A stretch of 64,000 nt of DNA from Anaeromassilibacillus senegalensis (GCF_001261775.1 NZ_LN868537.1:558001-622000); one strand, 5' to 3'. Positions 23,852 to 31,405 are shown, numbered from the stretch's first letter. Translations and numbers: made by a program. Notes: generated by a model not told the origin, from the letters alone.

Positions 23852-24600
23852 GGTTGGTACTTCCTTTCTGCGTATTTGCGCGGGGCGGCTCTGTTTGGCG
23901 ATGGGGGCGCTTCCCGCGCGGTTTGGCGGTCTGGCGACAGCGCCGCTAGTCAAGGATTTAGGGGAGGTTGGCGTGCGCCCCAAAGCGCGCGCTTACCGAG
24001 CCTTGACCGCCATGGGCGGCGGCGCAGCCGTCCTTGACAAGGCGCTACAATGGGGAGACCGAAACGGCGGCAGGGGGTGGGAGCTCCCGGAGGGTGGAGG
24101 ACGGCGCAGCCGGACGGAGCCCGAGGTGGGGCCGCGCCTGCCAAGGCGGAGGGAAGCCGGGACGGGAGGCGGAGCTGGACGGAGCGGGCGACCGGAGGGA
24201 GCAGGGCCAAGGAGCAGGGAGCCCGGCACGGACGACGGGCTGTGCTAAGGCGGGGGGGCACTGGCCGTGCCGTTGTGAGCGGGCGCCAGCGCAAAGGGCC
24301 GAAGGGGACGCCAAATGGGGATGGGGCCCCGTTTGACGGCCCCTGAAGGGCCCGCGACGCATTGGCGCATACCGAAGAAGTGTGCGCGTCCGGCGCACTG
24401 GGGAAGGACGGCGTATCCCGCCGCCGCCGCAGCGGTCTGCCTTTCCCTTTGCGGCGGCAAGCACACAACGCGGGACACGAGTGCCCCCGACGCGGCGTGC
24501 TGTGCCCGGCTTTTGGGTCCGCGCTTTGCCAAGCGGCGGGGGGCCGAGGGAACCGCGCAAGTGCTGCGCTCCTTCCAAAGCTTCGCACCCGGCCTGCGGC
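23852..24600. other. GC-rich, probably non-coding origin region of the element
   Basis: About 750 bases of roughly 70% GC in a chromosome near 50%. Many overlapping long frames exist on both strands, as expected from GC richness alone, and none has a good ribosome binding site or protein-like composition. It contains a long-range inverted repeat (23939-23956 with 24031-24045) and leads into the nick site. It is likely to hold replication-origin structures or a structured RNA. Confidence 0.6.
23939..24045. repeat. Long-range inverted repeat, candidate single-strand origin or RNA structure
   Basis: GCGCC-GTCAAGGA on the left pairs with TCCTTGAC-GGCGC on the right. A third copy of CCTTGA lies at 24001. 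The structure encloses about 75 GC-rich bases. Large imperfect hairpins of this kind serve as single-strand origins in rolling-circle plasmids; this assignment is inferred. Confidence 0.4.
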
Positions 24601-24602
24601 GT

Positions 24603-24622
24603 CCCTTCCTTATCTTGATACT
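24603..24622 (+). other. Rolling-circle double-strand origin nick site (pC194/pUB110 type)
   Basis: TTCCTTATCTTGATA at 24606-24620 matches the conserved nick sequence of the pC194/pUB110 plasmid family (TTCTTATCTTGATA core) apart from one base. It lies just upstream of the Rep coding region, as in those plasmids, and at the sharp change from GC-rich to AT-rich sequence. Confidence 0.8.
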
Positions 24623-24703
24623 ATAGAAACAGCTCTCAGAGTAAAAAACGCCGAAAATCCGCACGGGGCCTGGGTTTTCCGGGAATCGGCCTGTAAACCG
24701 AAC

Positions 24704-25657
24704 GTGTGTTTAAAACCGGTTGAATCAGTTGAAAATAATAATAAAATAGAAGAAAGTGTCTTATTAAGATATTGTGAGCACAAAGAATATGCGTTCCTTG
24801 TGGCGACAGCCATGCAGGAGCTTCCCGGCTGGGAGACCAAAGCCCGGCACCTGCTCGAATGCGGCACCTATCTGGAGCTGGACGCGGACGGCCATGTCGT
24901 CAAGTCCAACCTCTGCCGCGAACGGTTCTGCCCCATGTGCCAGTGGCGGCGCAGCCTCCGTGTCTATGGGCAGACACAGAAAATCCTTTCCTTCCTCGAG
25001 CCGCAGGGGCTGGCTTACCTGCATCTGACTCTGACCATCCCGAACTGCTCCGCCGCCGATCTCAAGGCCCAATGCAAATGGCTCTTCTGGCGCAGCGCCG
25101 CCCTGTTCTCCGACCGGCTCTATGGGAAGTCCGACCAGCTTTCCAAATTCTGCCATTTCAAGCGGAGCTTCAAGGGCGTGCTGCGCAGCCTTGAGATCAC
25201 CTACAACCCCGACCGCGACGACTATCACCCGCATCTGCATTGTCTGGTGGCGGTCCGGCCTTCCTACTTCAAGGGCCGTGACTACGTCTCGCAGGAAACA
25301 CTGCGCCTGCTCTGGACCGGCTACAGCGCCGGGATGTTCGGTGATCCGCCCGACGGCCTCTGGCAGGTCTACATCTCTCGCATCAAGGAGGGCGAGCGCA
25401 ACAACGCTGTCGCGGAGGTCGCCAAGTATGCGGTGAAACCTTTTCACATGGATTTGGACATCGAAGGCTACAAAAAGGTGCTGCCCGTGCTCCATGAGGC
25501 CATGGCCGGGCGGCGGTTGATCCAGCTGTTTGGCGTGTTCGCCGACGCCGCCAGACAGCTGCGCATCAACCTCAACGACGATCAGGAAGCCACATCATCA
25601 CAGGGGCCAACCCGCAAATTCAGCTACGTCGGCGGCCACTACAGGGAGGTGTTTTGA
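24704..25657 (+). CDS. rep: Rolling-circle replication initiator (HUH Rep, Rep_1-like)
   Basis: About 317 aa if begun at the GTG at 24704. The frame is open from 24362, but upstream of 24620 it crosses the GC-rich origin and the nick site, so translation very likely begins later; no ribosome binding site settles it. A Cys-rich motif (CRERFCPMCQWRR) precedes the HUH motif HPHLH at 25225-25239. The catalytic Tyr is in EVAKYAVK (codon at 25427). It would nick the dso at 24606-24620 and prime rolling-circle replication. The gene abuts the 79-aa gene. Confidence 0.85.
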   Translation: MCLKPVESVENNNKIEESVLLRYCEHKEYAFLVATAMQELPGWETKARHLLECGTYLELDADGHVVKSNLCRERFCPMCQWRRSLRVYGQTQKILSFLEPQGLAYLHLTLTIPNCSAADLKAQCKWLFWRSAALFSDRLYGKSDQLSKFCHFKRSFKGVLRSLEITYNPDRDDYHPHLHCLVAVRPSYFKGRDYVSQETLRLLWTGYSAGMFGDPPDGLWQVYISRIKEGERNNAVAEVAKYAVKPFHMDLDIEGYKKVLPVLHEAMAGRRLIQLFGVFADAARQLRINLNDDQEATSSQGPTRKFSYVGGHYREVF

Positions 25658-25897
25658 ATGAGTTCGGAATTGGTGCTGTACATCCTTTCGGCGGCCCGCA
25701 GGCCCGTCTCCACGGTCAGCCTGACTTACGACTGTACGGCGGGCGTGTACGAAGTCTGCGCGCTGATCACGGTGCGCTTCACCGACGGTCACGAGGCCAT
25801 GGGCAAGGGCTGCACGATCTTCGGCGCACTCCATGATCTGATGGTCCGCACGCGCGACGACGCTGCCTACTGGCAGAAATGGGCGGCGCTCCACTAA
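25658..25897 (+). CDS. Small element protein, unknown function
   Basis: 79 aa, starting directly after the rep stop codon with GGGAGGTG as a strong ribosome binding site, so it is probably co-translated with rep. The sequence alternates beta-like stretches (VYEVCALITVRFTDG) with a helical C-terminus (ALHDLMVRTRDDAAYWQKW). No family recognised. A copy-control or recombination accessory role would fit the position but is a guess. Confidence 0.65.
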   Translation: MSSELVLYILSAARRPVSTVSLTYDCTAGVYEVCALITVRFTDGHEAMGKGCTIFGALHDLMVRTRDDAAYWQKWAALH

Positions 25898-26002
25898 AGT
25901 TTTTGCATCGGGTATGCTGCACTCTGTTGGCAAAAAAAGCAGCCCGTACACCCCTCAGGTAAACGGAGTTGACATTTTGGGGATTGGAGGCTGAGCAGAA
26001 AA

Positions 26003-26509
26003 ATGCGATCAGGCTGGATGGAAACATCCGAATTTGAACATGTACTCGCGGCCCTGACGCCGCCGAACCGCCTTGCCTGCGAACTGAGCGCCTGCACCGG
26101 GCTGCGCATCTCCGATGTGCTGAATTTGCGCTCTGAGAGGCTTCAGGAGCGCATGACCGTACGGGAGCTGAAAACGGGTAAAACACGCCGGATTCGTGTC
26201 CCTAAGGCGCTTCTGGACCGCCTTACGGCGCAAAAAGGCAAGATTTTCGTTTTTGAGAACCGGCTCGATTACCGCAAGCCCCGGACGCGGCAGGCCGTTT
26301 ATAAAGACCTGCGCCGGGCGGCGAAGCTGTTCCGGGTGACGGAAACTCACTTGAGCCCGCACAGCGCCCGGAAGATTTACGCGGTTTCTGCGTACCGGCA
26401 GACCGGCAGTTTGCAGCGCGTGAAGGAGCTGCTGAACCATGACGACGAAGCGGTGACTATGCTGTACGCCATGGCTGACCAGCTGGAGGTGCGACGAAAG
26501 AAAAAATAG
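26003..26509 (+). CDS. Mini tyrosine recombinase/integrase (catalytic domain only)
   Basis: 168 aa, about half the size of Xer-type enzymes. It consists of the catalytic domain with all six active positions: Arg35 (GLRISD), Lys near 57-60, His120 and Arg123 (PHSARK), His146 (LLNHDDEA) and Tyr155 (MLYAM). The N-terminal core-binding domain of ordinary integrases is missing, so another protein may be needed to grip DNA. The ATG at 26003 has GGAGG 14 bases upstream, and 26018 is an alternative. It is likely responsible for integration of the element. Confidence 0.85.
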   Translation: MRSGWMETSEFEHVLAALTPPNRLACELSACTGLRISDVLNLRSERLQERMTVRELKTGKTRRIRVPKALLDRLTAQKGKIFVFENRLDYRKPRTRQAVYKDLRRAAKLFRVTETHLSPHSARKIYAVSAYRQTGSLQRVKELLNHDDEAVTMLYAMADQLEVRRKKK

Positions 26510-26736
26510 GTGCAACCAAATGGTGGTAATTTTTGCATGCATGGGATGGCGTCTGATAAGCTTTGGGACAGGCGCTGCAATTCTGACGGAAAGGAGAAAG
26601 GCAGGGCTGATTTGTGCAAAACGTTTATTTTGTATGCGCAGCGGAAATTGCATGGAAAAAGACGCACGGTATGACAGCTTACCGTGAGGATGAAAAAAGG
26701 AGCCCGCAGGGGGCTCCTTCTTCTGAAAGTAATGCA
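26510..26736 (+). repeat. Non-coding tail after the recombinase, copy 2
   Basis: Homologous to 23233-23457. It includes the 43-bp direct repeat at 26685-26727, whose GGAGCCC/GGGCTCC stem and T run probably terminate the recombinase transcript. Confidence 0.75.
26685..26727 (+). repeat. Direct repeat, right copy
   Basis: 43-bp copy of 22817-22858, differing by one inserted G and one or two bases in the T run. It contains a terminator-like stem. Confidence 0.8.
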
Positions 26737-26764
26737 ATTATACAAAATAAAAATTTTGTATAAT
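26737..26764. mobile_element. Right att-like recombination site: perfect 28-bp palindrome
   Basis: Arms ATTATACAAAAT (26737-26748) and ATTTTGTATAAT (26753-26764) around AAAA. The overall size, 28 bp with 11-bp arms around a 6-bp centre, is that of dif-type Xer sites. It marks the change back to chromosomal composition and lies about 80 bases before a Xer-like recombinase gene. Confidence 0.6.
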
Positions 26765-26845
26765 TTAGGGGATAGCAATTCTTGTGTTCTTTATAAATTC
26801 CGAGTATAATAACATTTAATATAATCAAAGTTAGGAATGACTTAA

Positions 26846-27832
26846 GTGAAACCAGAACTGTTATCTGAAGCACCGCAAATCATACGAAACTTCCTTGGCT
26901 ATCTTGGAACGGTTAAGGGCAAATCTGAAAAGACGGTTGAAGAATATTACTTGGATTTACGCACTTTTTTTCGTTACATAAAATTTGCACGCAAGTTAGT
27001 CTCAGACGATATATCCTTTGAAAAAATCAGCATTTCTGATGTTGACTTGGCGCTTGTCAAAACCATTACTTTAACAGAAGTGTTTGAATACATGAATTAT
27101 CTCAGCACAGTCCGCCATAATAAACCTTCAACCAGATCTCGAAAGGTTTCCAGTCTGCGGACCTTTTTTAAATATCTCACAAATAAAACGAACCAACTTA
27201 CTTATAATCCTGTCGAAGAGCTTGAAACGCCAAAGCAAAAAAGTGCTTTGCCTAAGTATTTGACATTGGAACAAAGCTTGGATCTCTTAACTACGGTGGA
27301 AGGCAAATTTAAAGAACGAGACTACTGCATTCTTACTTTATTTTTGAATTGCGGGCTTCGTCTATCGGAGCTGGTTGGATTGAATTTAAATGATGTACGC
27401 CATCAGTCACGCACGTTACGAGTCCTTGGCAAAGGAAATAAAGAACGTATCGTTTATTTAAACGATGCCTGTGTTTCTGCTATTACCGATTATATTCGTG
27501 TACGACCGAAAGACGGCGTTATAGATAAAAACGCGCTTTTTATCAGTCAGCAAAAGAAAAGAATCAGCCCTAAAACCGTACAGTATTTAGTCAAAAAGTA
27601 TTTGGCTGGAATAGATTTGAAGGGCCCTGGTTATTCCGTACATAAGCTGCGTCATACAGCCGCGACCTTGATGTACCAACATGGTCACGTGGACATTCGT
27701 GTATTAAAAGATATTTTAGGCCATGAGAATTTGGGGACGACAGAAATTTATACACATCTTTCAGATGAACAAATGGAGAAAGCGGCCAATGCCAATCCGT
27801 TATCACAAGTCAAACAGCGAAAAAAAAATTGA
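26846..27832 (+). CDS. XerC-like tyrosine recombinase
   Basis: 328 aa with a full two-domain layout: N-terminal SAM-like core-binding domain (about 10-125) and catalytic domain with Arg (NCGLRLSEL), Lys (GKGNKER), HKLRH, LGHENLG and the Tyr in EIYTHLS. The GTG start at 26846 follows AGGAATG. It sits convergent to a second recombinase of XerD type and may be the XerC partner for chromosome dimer resolution. Its adjacency to the mobile element leaves open an element-related role. Confidence 0.85.
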   Translation: MKPELLSEAPQIIRNFLGYLGTVKGKSEKTVEEYYLDLRTFFRYIKFARKLVSDDISFEKISISDVDLALVKTITLTEVFEYMNYLSTVRHNKPSTRSRKVSSLRTFFKYLTNKTNQLTYNPVEELETPKQKSALPKYLTLEQSLDLLTTVEGKFKERDYCILTLFLNCGLRLSELVGLNLNDVRHQSRTLRVLGKGNKERIVYLNDACVSAITDYIRVRPKDGVIDKNALFISQQKKRISPKTVQYLVKKYLAGIDLKGPGYSVHKLRHTAATLMYQHGHVDIRVLKDILGHENLGTTEIYTHLSDEQMEKAANANPLSQVKQRKKN

Positions 27833-27882
27833 AAAGCGCTTTGAAAATAGTCTTTAACCGCTATTTTCAAAGCGCTTTTTTT
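27832..27882. terminator. Bidirectional terminator between the two recombinase genes
   Basis: AAAAGCGCTTTGAAAATAG and CTATTTTCAAAGCGCTTTT form a near-perfect 18-bp stem, with A and T tails suiting both strands. Confidence 0.92.
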
Positions 27883-28771
27883 ATGCTTTTGCCCGTGGAT
27901 GACAGCTGTTGTAGACTTCTTTAAAATGATCGTTCAGTAAATGCACATACACCTGTGTTGAAGAAATATCTGCATGCCCCAACATTACTTGGATATCCTT
28001 TAACTCTGCTCCGTTTTCCAACAAATGGAGTGCAAAAGAATGCCGTAATGTATGCGGCGTTATTTCTTTTGTAATACCCGCTTGTTCAGCATATCCTTTT
28101 ACGATTTTCCAGAATCCCTGACGTGTCAGCCGCTTTCCATTCAAATTTGTGAACAGGGCTTGTCCTCCGTCAGGAGAAAGAATCAAGCTGCGAACACGGG
28201 TGATATAATCCGAAACCGCGGAAACCGCGGCTGCATAGATCGGGATTCTTCGTTCTGCCTTATCGCTTTTACAACGCAGTACTCCGGCTTGCAGATTAAC
28301 ATCTTCCACATTTAAATCAACCAACTCGGATGATCGGATTCCAGTGGCATACAGCAGTTCCAGCATAGCCTTATCCCGGCATCCCTTGGATTCTGTTGGA
28401 TCCGGCTGAGATAACAACAGTTCAATTTCGTTTCCAGTTAAAATCTGCGGCAGCTTTTTTGAGACTTTTTCGAGCTTGATGTTTTTTGCCGGATTCTCTT
28501 TGGCCATTCCGTTTTGGATCAGGAAGTAATAAAAGCAGCGGATGGAAGCGACATTCCTGGTTATGGTCGCATTGGATTTTTTTAATCCAGTCAACCGTTC
28601 AATATAGAGATGCATCTGGCTCTCATCCACATCCCCCGGTTCATTCACCTGCTGTTCCTTTAAAAAGCTCAAAAAGTGTTCCACGTCCCGAAGATATGAA
28701 TCCAAAGTATTGTCTGAAACATTTTTTTGATTTACCAGATAATCACTGAAATCCAAGCAATAGTCCCTCAT
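27881..28771 (-). CDS. xerD: Site-specific tyrosine recombinase XerD
   Basis: 296 aa, the standard length of XerD. The catalytic set is complete: ATGIRSSEL, CKSDKAERR, HTLRHSFA, LGHADISST and the Tyr in QVYVHL. It resolves chromosome dimers at dif together with XerC. It lies 21 bases downstream of spoIIM on the same strand; a spoIIM/xerD neighbourhood is also found in Bacillus, which supports assignment as the housekeeping enzyme. Confidence 0.92.
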   Translation of the reverse strand: MRDYCLDFSDYLVNQKNVSDNTLDSYLRDVEHFLSFLKEQQVNEPGDVDESQMHLYIERLTGLKKSNATITRNVASIRCFYYFLIQNGMAKENPAKNIKLEKVSKKLPQILTGNEIELLLSQPDPTESKGCRDKAMLELLYATGIRSSELVDLNVEDVNLQAGVLRCKSDKAERRIPIYAAAVSAVSDYITRVRSLILSPDGGQALFTNLNGKRLTRQGFWKIVKGYAEQAGITKEITPHTLRHSFALHLLENGAELKDIQVMLGHADISSTQVYVHLLNDHFKEVYNSCHPRAKA

Positions 28772-28792
28772 TTTTACCCTATCCCCTCTGAT

Positions 28793-29428
28793 TTAAAAAG
28801 AAAAAAGCCCCGCAAAACAAACGGTGGTCAACAGATCCAGTACCGCAGCTAAAAAACAAATCATTAACGCTTTACCAAAACGGAGAAAATATGCTTTTGT
28901 ATTTAAACCTCCGCTGTTGGTAATATTGCGGGATAAATGCATGCTTTCTTTGGCAGCTAAAAGCAATGCGAGACAGCAAAGAAAAGCACCTGGCAAAATG
29001 ACCAGGAAGTTAAAGATAACCCCGTGAAAACCGTAGAGCGCATATAAATAGCCGGAAGTCATCCCCAGTCCGATTCCTCGAAAAAATAAAATGACCGGGA
29101 CCATAAAAATGCCCCATACGGATAGGCCGCACAAAAAGCAAGCGAATAAAAAAAGAAACGAGGACGAAAAAGATGCTGTTAATACGGAAAAAACCGGCTG
29201 AACCGCACGTTCCTGAAAATTACTGACAAACAAAAAATCGATTTTGCTTAAAATCGCCTGATCGATGCTCCTGGCCAAGATGGATCCAAAAACCATTCCT
29301 CCCAGAAAACACAATGCCAGTAAAATCATTATGAAATGGTTTTTGATTGCAGAAACCAAACTAGCTTTATCTATGATCTTTCTTCCCCAATTGCCACGCA
29401 AGAAAACGTTTGTCCCTTTCACATCCAT
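28793..29428 (-). CDS. spoIIM: Stage II sporulation protein M
   Basis: 211 aa membrane protein with about five hydrophobic segments (around 31-50, 84-105, 108-128, 137-162 and 189-208). The SpoIIM family segment GIGLGMTSGYLYALYGFHG is conserved. SpoIIM acts in the DMP peptidoglycan-degrading complex that drives engulfment. The start follows AGGAGGG. A sigma-E-like promoter lies just upstream and xerD follows in the same transcript. Confidence 0.88.
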   Translation of the reverse strand: MDVKGTNVFLRGNWGRKIIDKASLVSAIKNHFIMILLALCFLGGMVFGSILARSIDQAILSKIDFLFVSNFQERAVQPVFSVLTASFSSSFLFLFACFLCGLSVWGIFMVPVILFFRGIGLGMTSGYLYALYGFHGVIFNFLVILPGAFLCCLALLLAAKESMHLSRNITNSGGLNTKAYFLRFGKALMICFLAAVLDLLTTVCFAGLFSF

Positions 29429-29455
29429 ACCCTCCTAAAGGTTACATTACCTTTA

Positions 29456-29485
29456 ATTGGTATGAAAAAGGCAGACGATTTATGT
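29456..29485 (-). promoter_or_regulatory. Sigma-E-like promoter of spoIIM
   Basis: On the minus strand ACATAAAT is followed after 13 bases by CATACCAAT, close to the sigma-E consensus (CATATT, then CATACAAT). The short leader also has an AAAGGT/ACCTTT dyad next to the ribosome binding site. Confidence 0.45.
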
Positions 29486-29684
29486 TAGCCCGACAGAAAC
29501 ATGTAAAGAAGTAACAGAATCTATCATAGTCCATCCATATATACTATAATACTTTTCCAAATGCAGTGCAATATCTCTATGAATATTTCTTGCATTTCCA
29601 TGCAGAGAGGCAAAAACGCACGTCGGAAATTATGTAAACCTGTTTTGCTTATGTAAACCAGATTATGTTAAATGGGGATGCATA
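29486..29684. other. Non-coding stretch with three XerD-arm-like motifs
   Basis: TTATGTAAACC at 29630-29640 and 29649-29659, and TTATGTTAAAT at 29663-29673. The last equals the XerD-binding arm of E. coli dif. No matching XerC arm is seen at the expected distance, so this is not a normal dif. No gene is supported. Confidence 0.4.
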
Positions 29685-29728
29685 AAAATACACGCGGCTG
29701 TATACAATGCATCCGCGTGTATTTTCTG
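29685..29728. terminator. Terminator after the SCIFF maturase gene
   Basis: AAAATACACGCGG and CCGCGTGTATTTT form a long stem with T-rich flanks on both strands, 25 bases past the stop codon. Confidence 0.88.
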
Positions 29729-29753
29729 TCATAATTAGAACGATAAACGCATT

Positions 29754-31112
29754 TTATTCAGCCAAAGCCGCTTGAATCATCACTGCACATTCCAAACGCT
29801 TCTTCTCCAGCTTACAGGCGATTTTGTGAGGCTTATGGATATCTCCTTCGTATTGTGAATTATTCGCGTTACAGCCGCCGCTGCAGTAGAATTTAGCCCA
29901 GCAGTTTTTACAGTCTTCTTTGCTATACACATTGGCAAGTGCAAACAGGTTTTTCCGCTCCAAGTCAAACGAACCATCCATTACGTTTCCCATTTTCCAA
30001 TTGTCATCCCCAACGAATTGATGGCACGGGAAAATATCACCCTCCGGTGTAATCGCAATGTATTCGTTTCCACAGCTGCATCCACGGAGCCTCTTGATTG
30101 CACAAGGACCTTGGTCTAAATCCAGCATGAAATGGAAGAAATTAAACCACTTCCCTGCCTTCCGATTTTCAATGATTGTATTTGCAAGACGTTCATATTC
30201 TTCAAATACGACAGGTAAATCCTCTTCTTGGATTGAGTAGCTCAGATTTGGATCGGAGACCACAGGCTCAACCGATACTTGATCAAAACCGAGTTCTACC
30301 AAATGGAGGACATCGTCCGTAAAGTCAAGGTTATACTTTGTAAAGGTTCCGCGCGCATAGTAATCTTTATCGCCGCGGGTAGCAACCAGCTTTTGAAAAC
30401 GCGGAACGATGGAATCATAGCATCCGCTGCCGTCGGTACGTACGCGGAGACGATCATTGACTTCCTTTCTCCCATCAATTGAGAGAACTACATTGGACAT
30501 CTCTCGGTTGATAAAATCAATTTTGTCATCCGTCAGCATCAGGCCGTTTGTTGTGATGGTGAAACGGAAGTTCTTATTGTGCGCCTTCTCAATACTGCGT
30601 GCGTACGCAACCGTTTCTTTTACGACTTCAAAATTCATCAGGGGCTCTCCGCCAAAGAAATCCACTTCCAGATTGTGACGTCCTTCAGATTTTTCAATCA
30701 AGAAATCGATTGCTTTTTTGGCAACTTCCAGCGGCATAAGCATCCTGCCACGCCCAAAATCACCCTTTGCAGCAAAGCAGTATTCACAGCGCAAATTACA
30801 GTCATGCGCTATATTTAAGCACATGGATTTGATCGGCGCATTGGTCATCATATTCGCGAACTTTTCATACTCATCCGATGAAAAGAGCTGACCACATTGA
30901 TACAGTTCTTTCAATTCCTCATAGGCTTCTAAAACAGCAGATTCGTTATATTTCGCCTTTAATGCAGTAAGCATCTCCTGCGGCGGCGTATCTGGTACAC
31001 TGTCATTTAAATAATCCAGCATGGAATACGGTATCTCATCAAAAAGATGAACGGCGCCGCTGTTGGTATCCATTACAATGCGATACCCGTTTAATATGTA
31101 TTTATGAATCAT
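29754..31112 (-). CDS. scfB: Radical SAM maturase of the SCIFF peptide (thioether-forming)
   Basis: 452 aa. An N-terminal peptide-recognition-like region (1-90) precedes the radical SAM cluster Cys105-x3-Cys109-x2-Cys112 (CNLRCEYC). A SPASM region binding auxiliary clusters follows (CSCGNEYIAI, GDIFPCHQF, CKNCWAKFYCSGGCN). Such enzymes link Cys sulfur to alpha carbons in the SCIFF precursor, making sactipeptide-like thioethers. The precursor gene lies 79 bases upstream on the same strand, which settles the family. The final product's role is unknown in any organism as far as I know. Confidence 0.95.
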   Translation of the reverse strand: MIHKYILNGYRIVMDTNSGAVHLFDEIPYSMLDYLNDSVPDTPPQEMLTALKAKYNESAVLEAYEELKELYQCGQLFSSDEYEKFANMMTNAPIKSMCLNIAHDCNLRCEYCFAAKGDFGRGRMLMPLEVAKKAIDFLIEKSEGRHNLEVDFFGGEPLMNFEVVKETVAYARSIEKAHNKNFRFTITTNGLMLTDDKIDFINREMSNVVLSIDGRKEVNDRLRVRTDGSGCYDSIVPRFQKLVATRGDKDYYARGTFTKYNLDFTDDVLHLVELGFDQVSVEPVVSDPNLSYSIQEEDLPVVFEEYERLANTIIENRKAGKWFNFFHFMLDLDQGPCAIKRLRGCSCGNEYIAITPEGDIFPCHQFVGDDNWKMGNVMDGSFDLERKNLFALANVYSKEDCKNCWAKFYCSGGCNANNSQYEGDIHKPHKIACKLEKKRLECAVMIQAALAE

Positions 31113-31138
31113 TTACTTTTCCCCGTTTGCACAAAATT

Positions 31139-31164
31139 TAAGGGACAGATTTCCCTGTCCCTTT
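31139..31164 (-). terminator. Hairpin between the SCIFF precursor and maturase genes
   Basis: AAGGGACAG and CTGTCCCTT form a stem followed on the minus strand by AAATTT. It may cause partial termination or protect the upstream message so that peptide is made in excess over enzyme. Confidence 0.55.
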
Positions 31165-31191
31165 GTTTAGGTTGGTTCAATTGATGGCTGC

Positions 31192-31338
31192 TTATCTGTT
31201 TGCGTTTTCGCACTTCTGATTTGCAACAGTGCAGGAAGTCTTACAAGCGGACTGGCAGGAAGCCTGGCATTCGCCGCAGCCGCCTTTGACAGCGCTTTCC
31301 TTCAGATTTGCCTTATTCAAAGTTTTGATCTGCTTCAT
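31192..31338 (-). CDS. scfA: SCIFF precursor peptide (six cysteines in forty-five residues)
   Basis: 48 aa, starting MKQIKTLNKANLKESAVKGG and ending with a Cys-rich core of six Cys (GCGECQASCQSACKTSC, then KCENANR). ATG at 31338 with a GGGGG-type ribosome binding site. The leader half and Cys spacing are those of the SCIFF family, almost universal in Clostridia. It is the substrate of the maturase encoded next. The gene is short and easily missed by gene callers. Confidence 0.95.
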   Translation of the reverse strand: MKQIKTLNKANLKESAVKGGCGECQASCQSACKTSCTVANQKCENANR

Positions 31339-31373
31339 CGTGAAACCCCCATTCCATGTAATTTCCTTCGCTT

Positions 31374-31382
31374 ATTATATCA
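31374..31382 (-). promoter_or_regulatory. Extended -10 promoter of scfA
   Basis: On the minus strand TGA-TATAAT is a TGn-extended -10 box at 31374-31379, about 36 bases before the scfA start. No clear -35 box. Confidence 0.5.
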
Positions 31383-31405
31383 CAATGGATGCTATAAGAA
31401 AAGTG

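Larger units (their letters stand above)
23458..26764 (+). mobile_element. Integrated rolling-circle element with Rep and a mini tyrosine recombinase
   Basis: A 3.3-kb unit between two similar palindromic sites. Contents in order: a 120-aa gene on the minus strand, a ~700-bp GC-rich region ending in a pC194/pUB110-type nick site, an HUH Rep gene, a 79-aa gene, a 168-aa tyrosine recombinase, a non-coding tail and a terminator. Base composition is far from that of the neighbours. The remnant of another copy lies directly to the left. Boundaries are inferred from the repeats; no empty site was available for comparison. Confidence 0.75.

Noticed and set aside
23718..24248. Long frames on the plus strand in the GC-rich element region
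   Set aside because: Comparable frames exist on both strands; composition is low-complexity Gly/Arg/Pro/Ala and no start signals are present.
24362..24703. N-terminal extension of Rep
   Set aside because: It would place the dso nick site and GC-rich origin inside the coding region; protein-like sequence starts only afterwards.
29630..29673. A complete dif site
   Set aside because: XerD-like arms are present but no XerC arm lies at the required 6-bp spacing.
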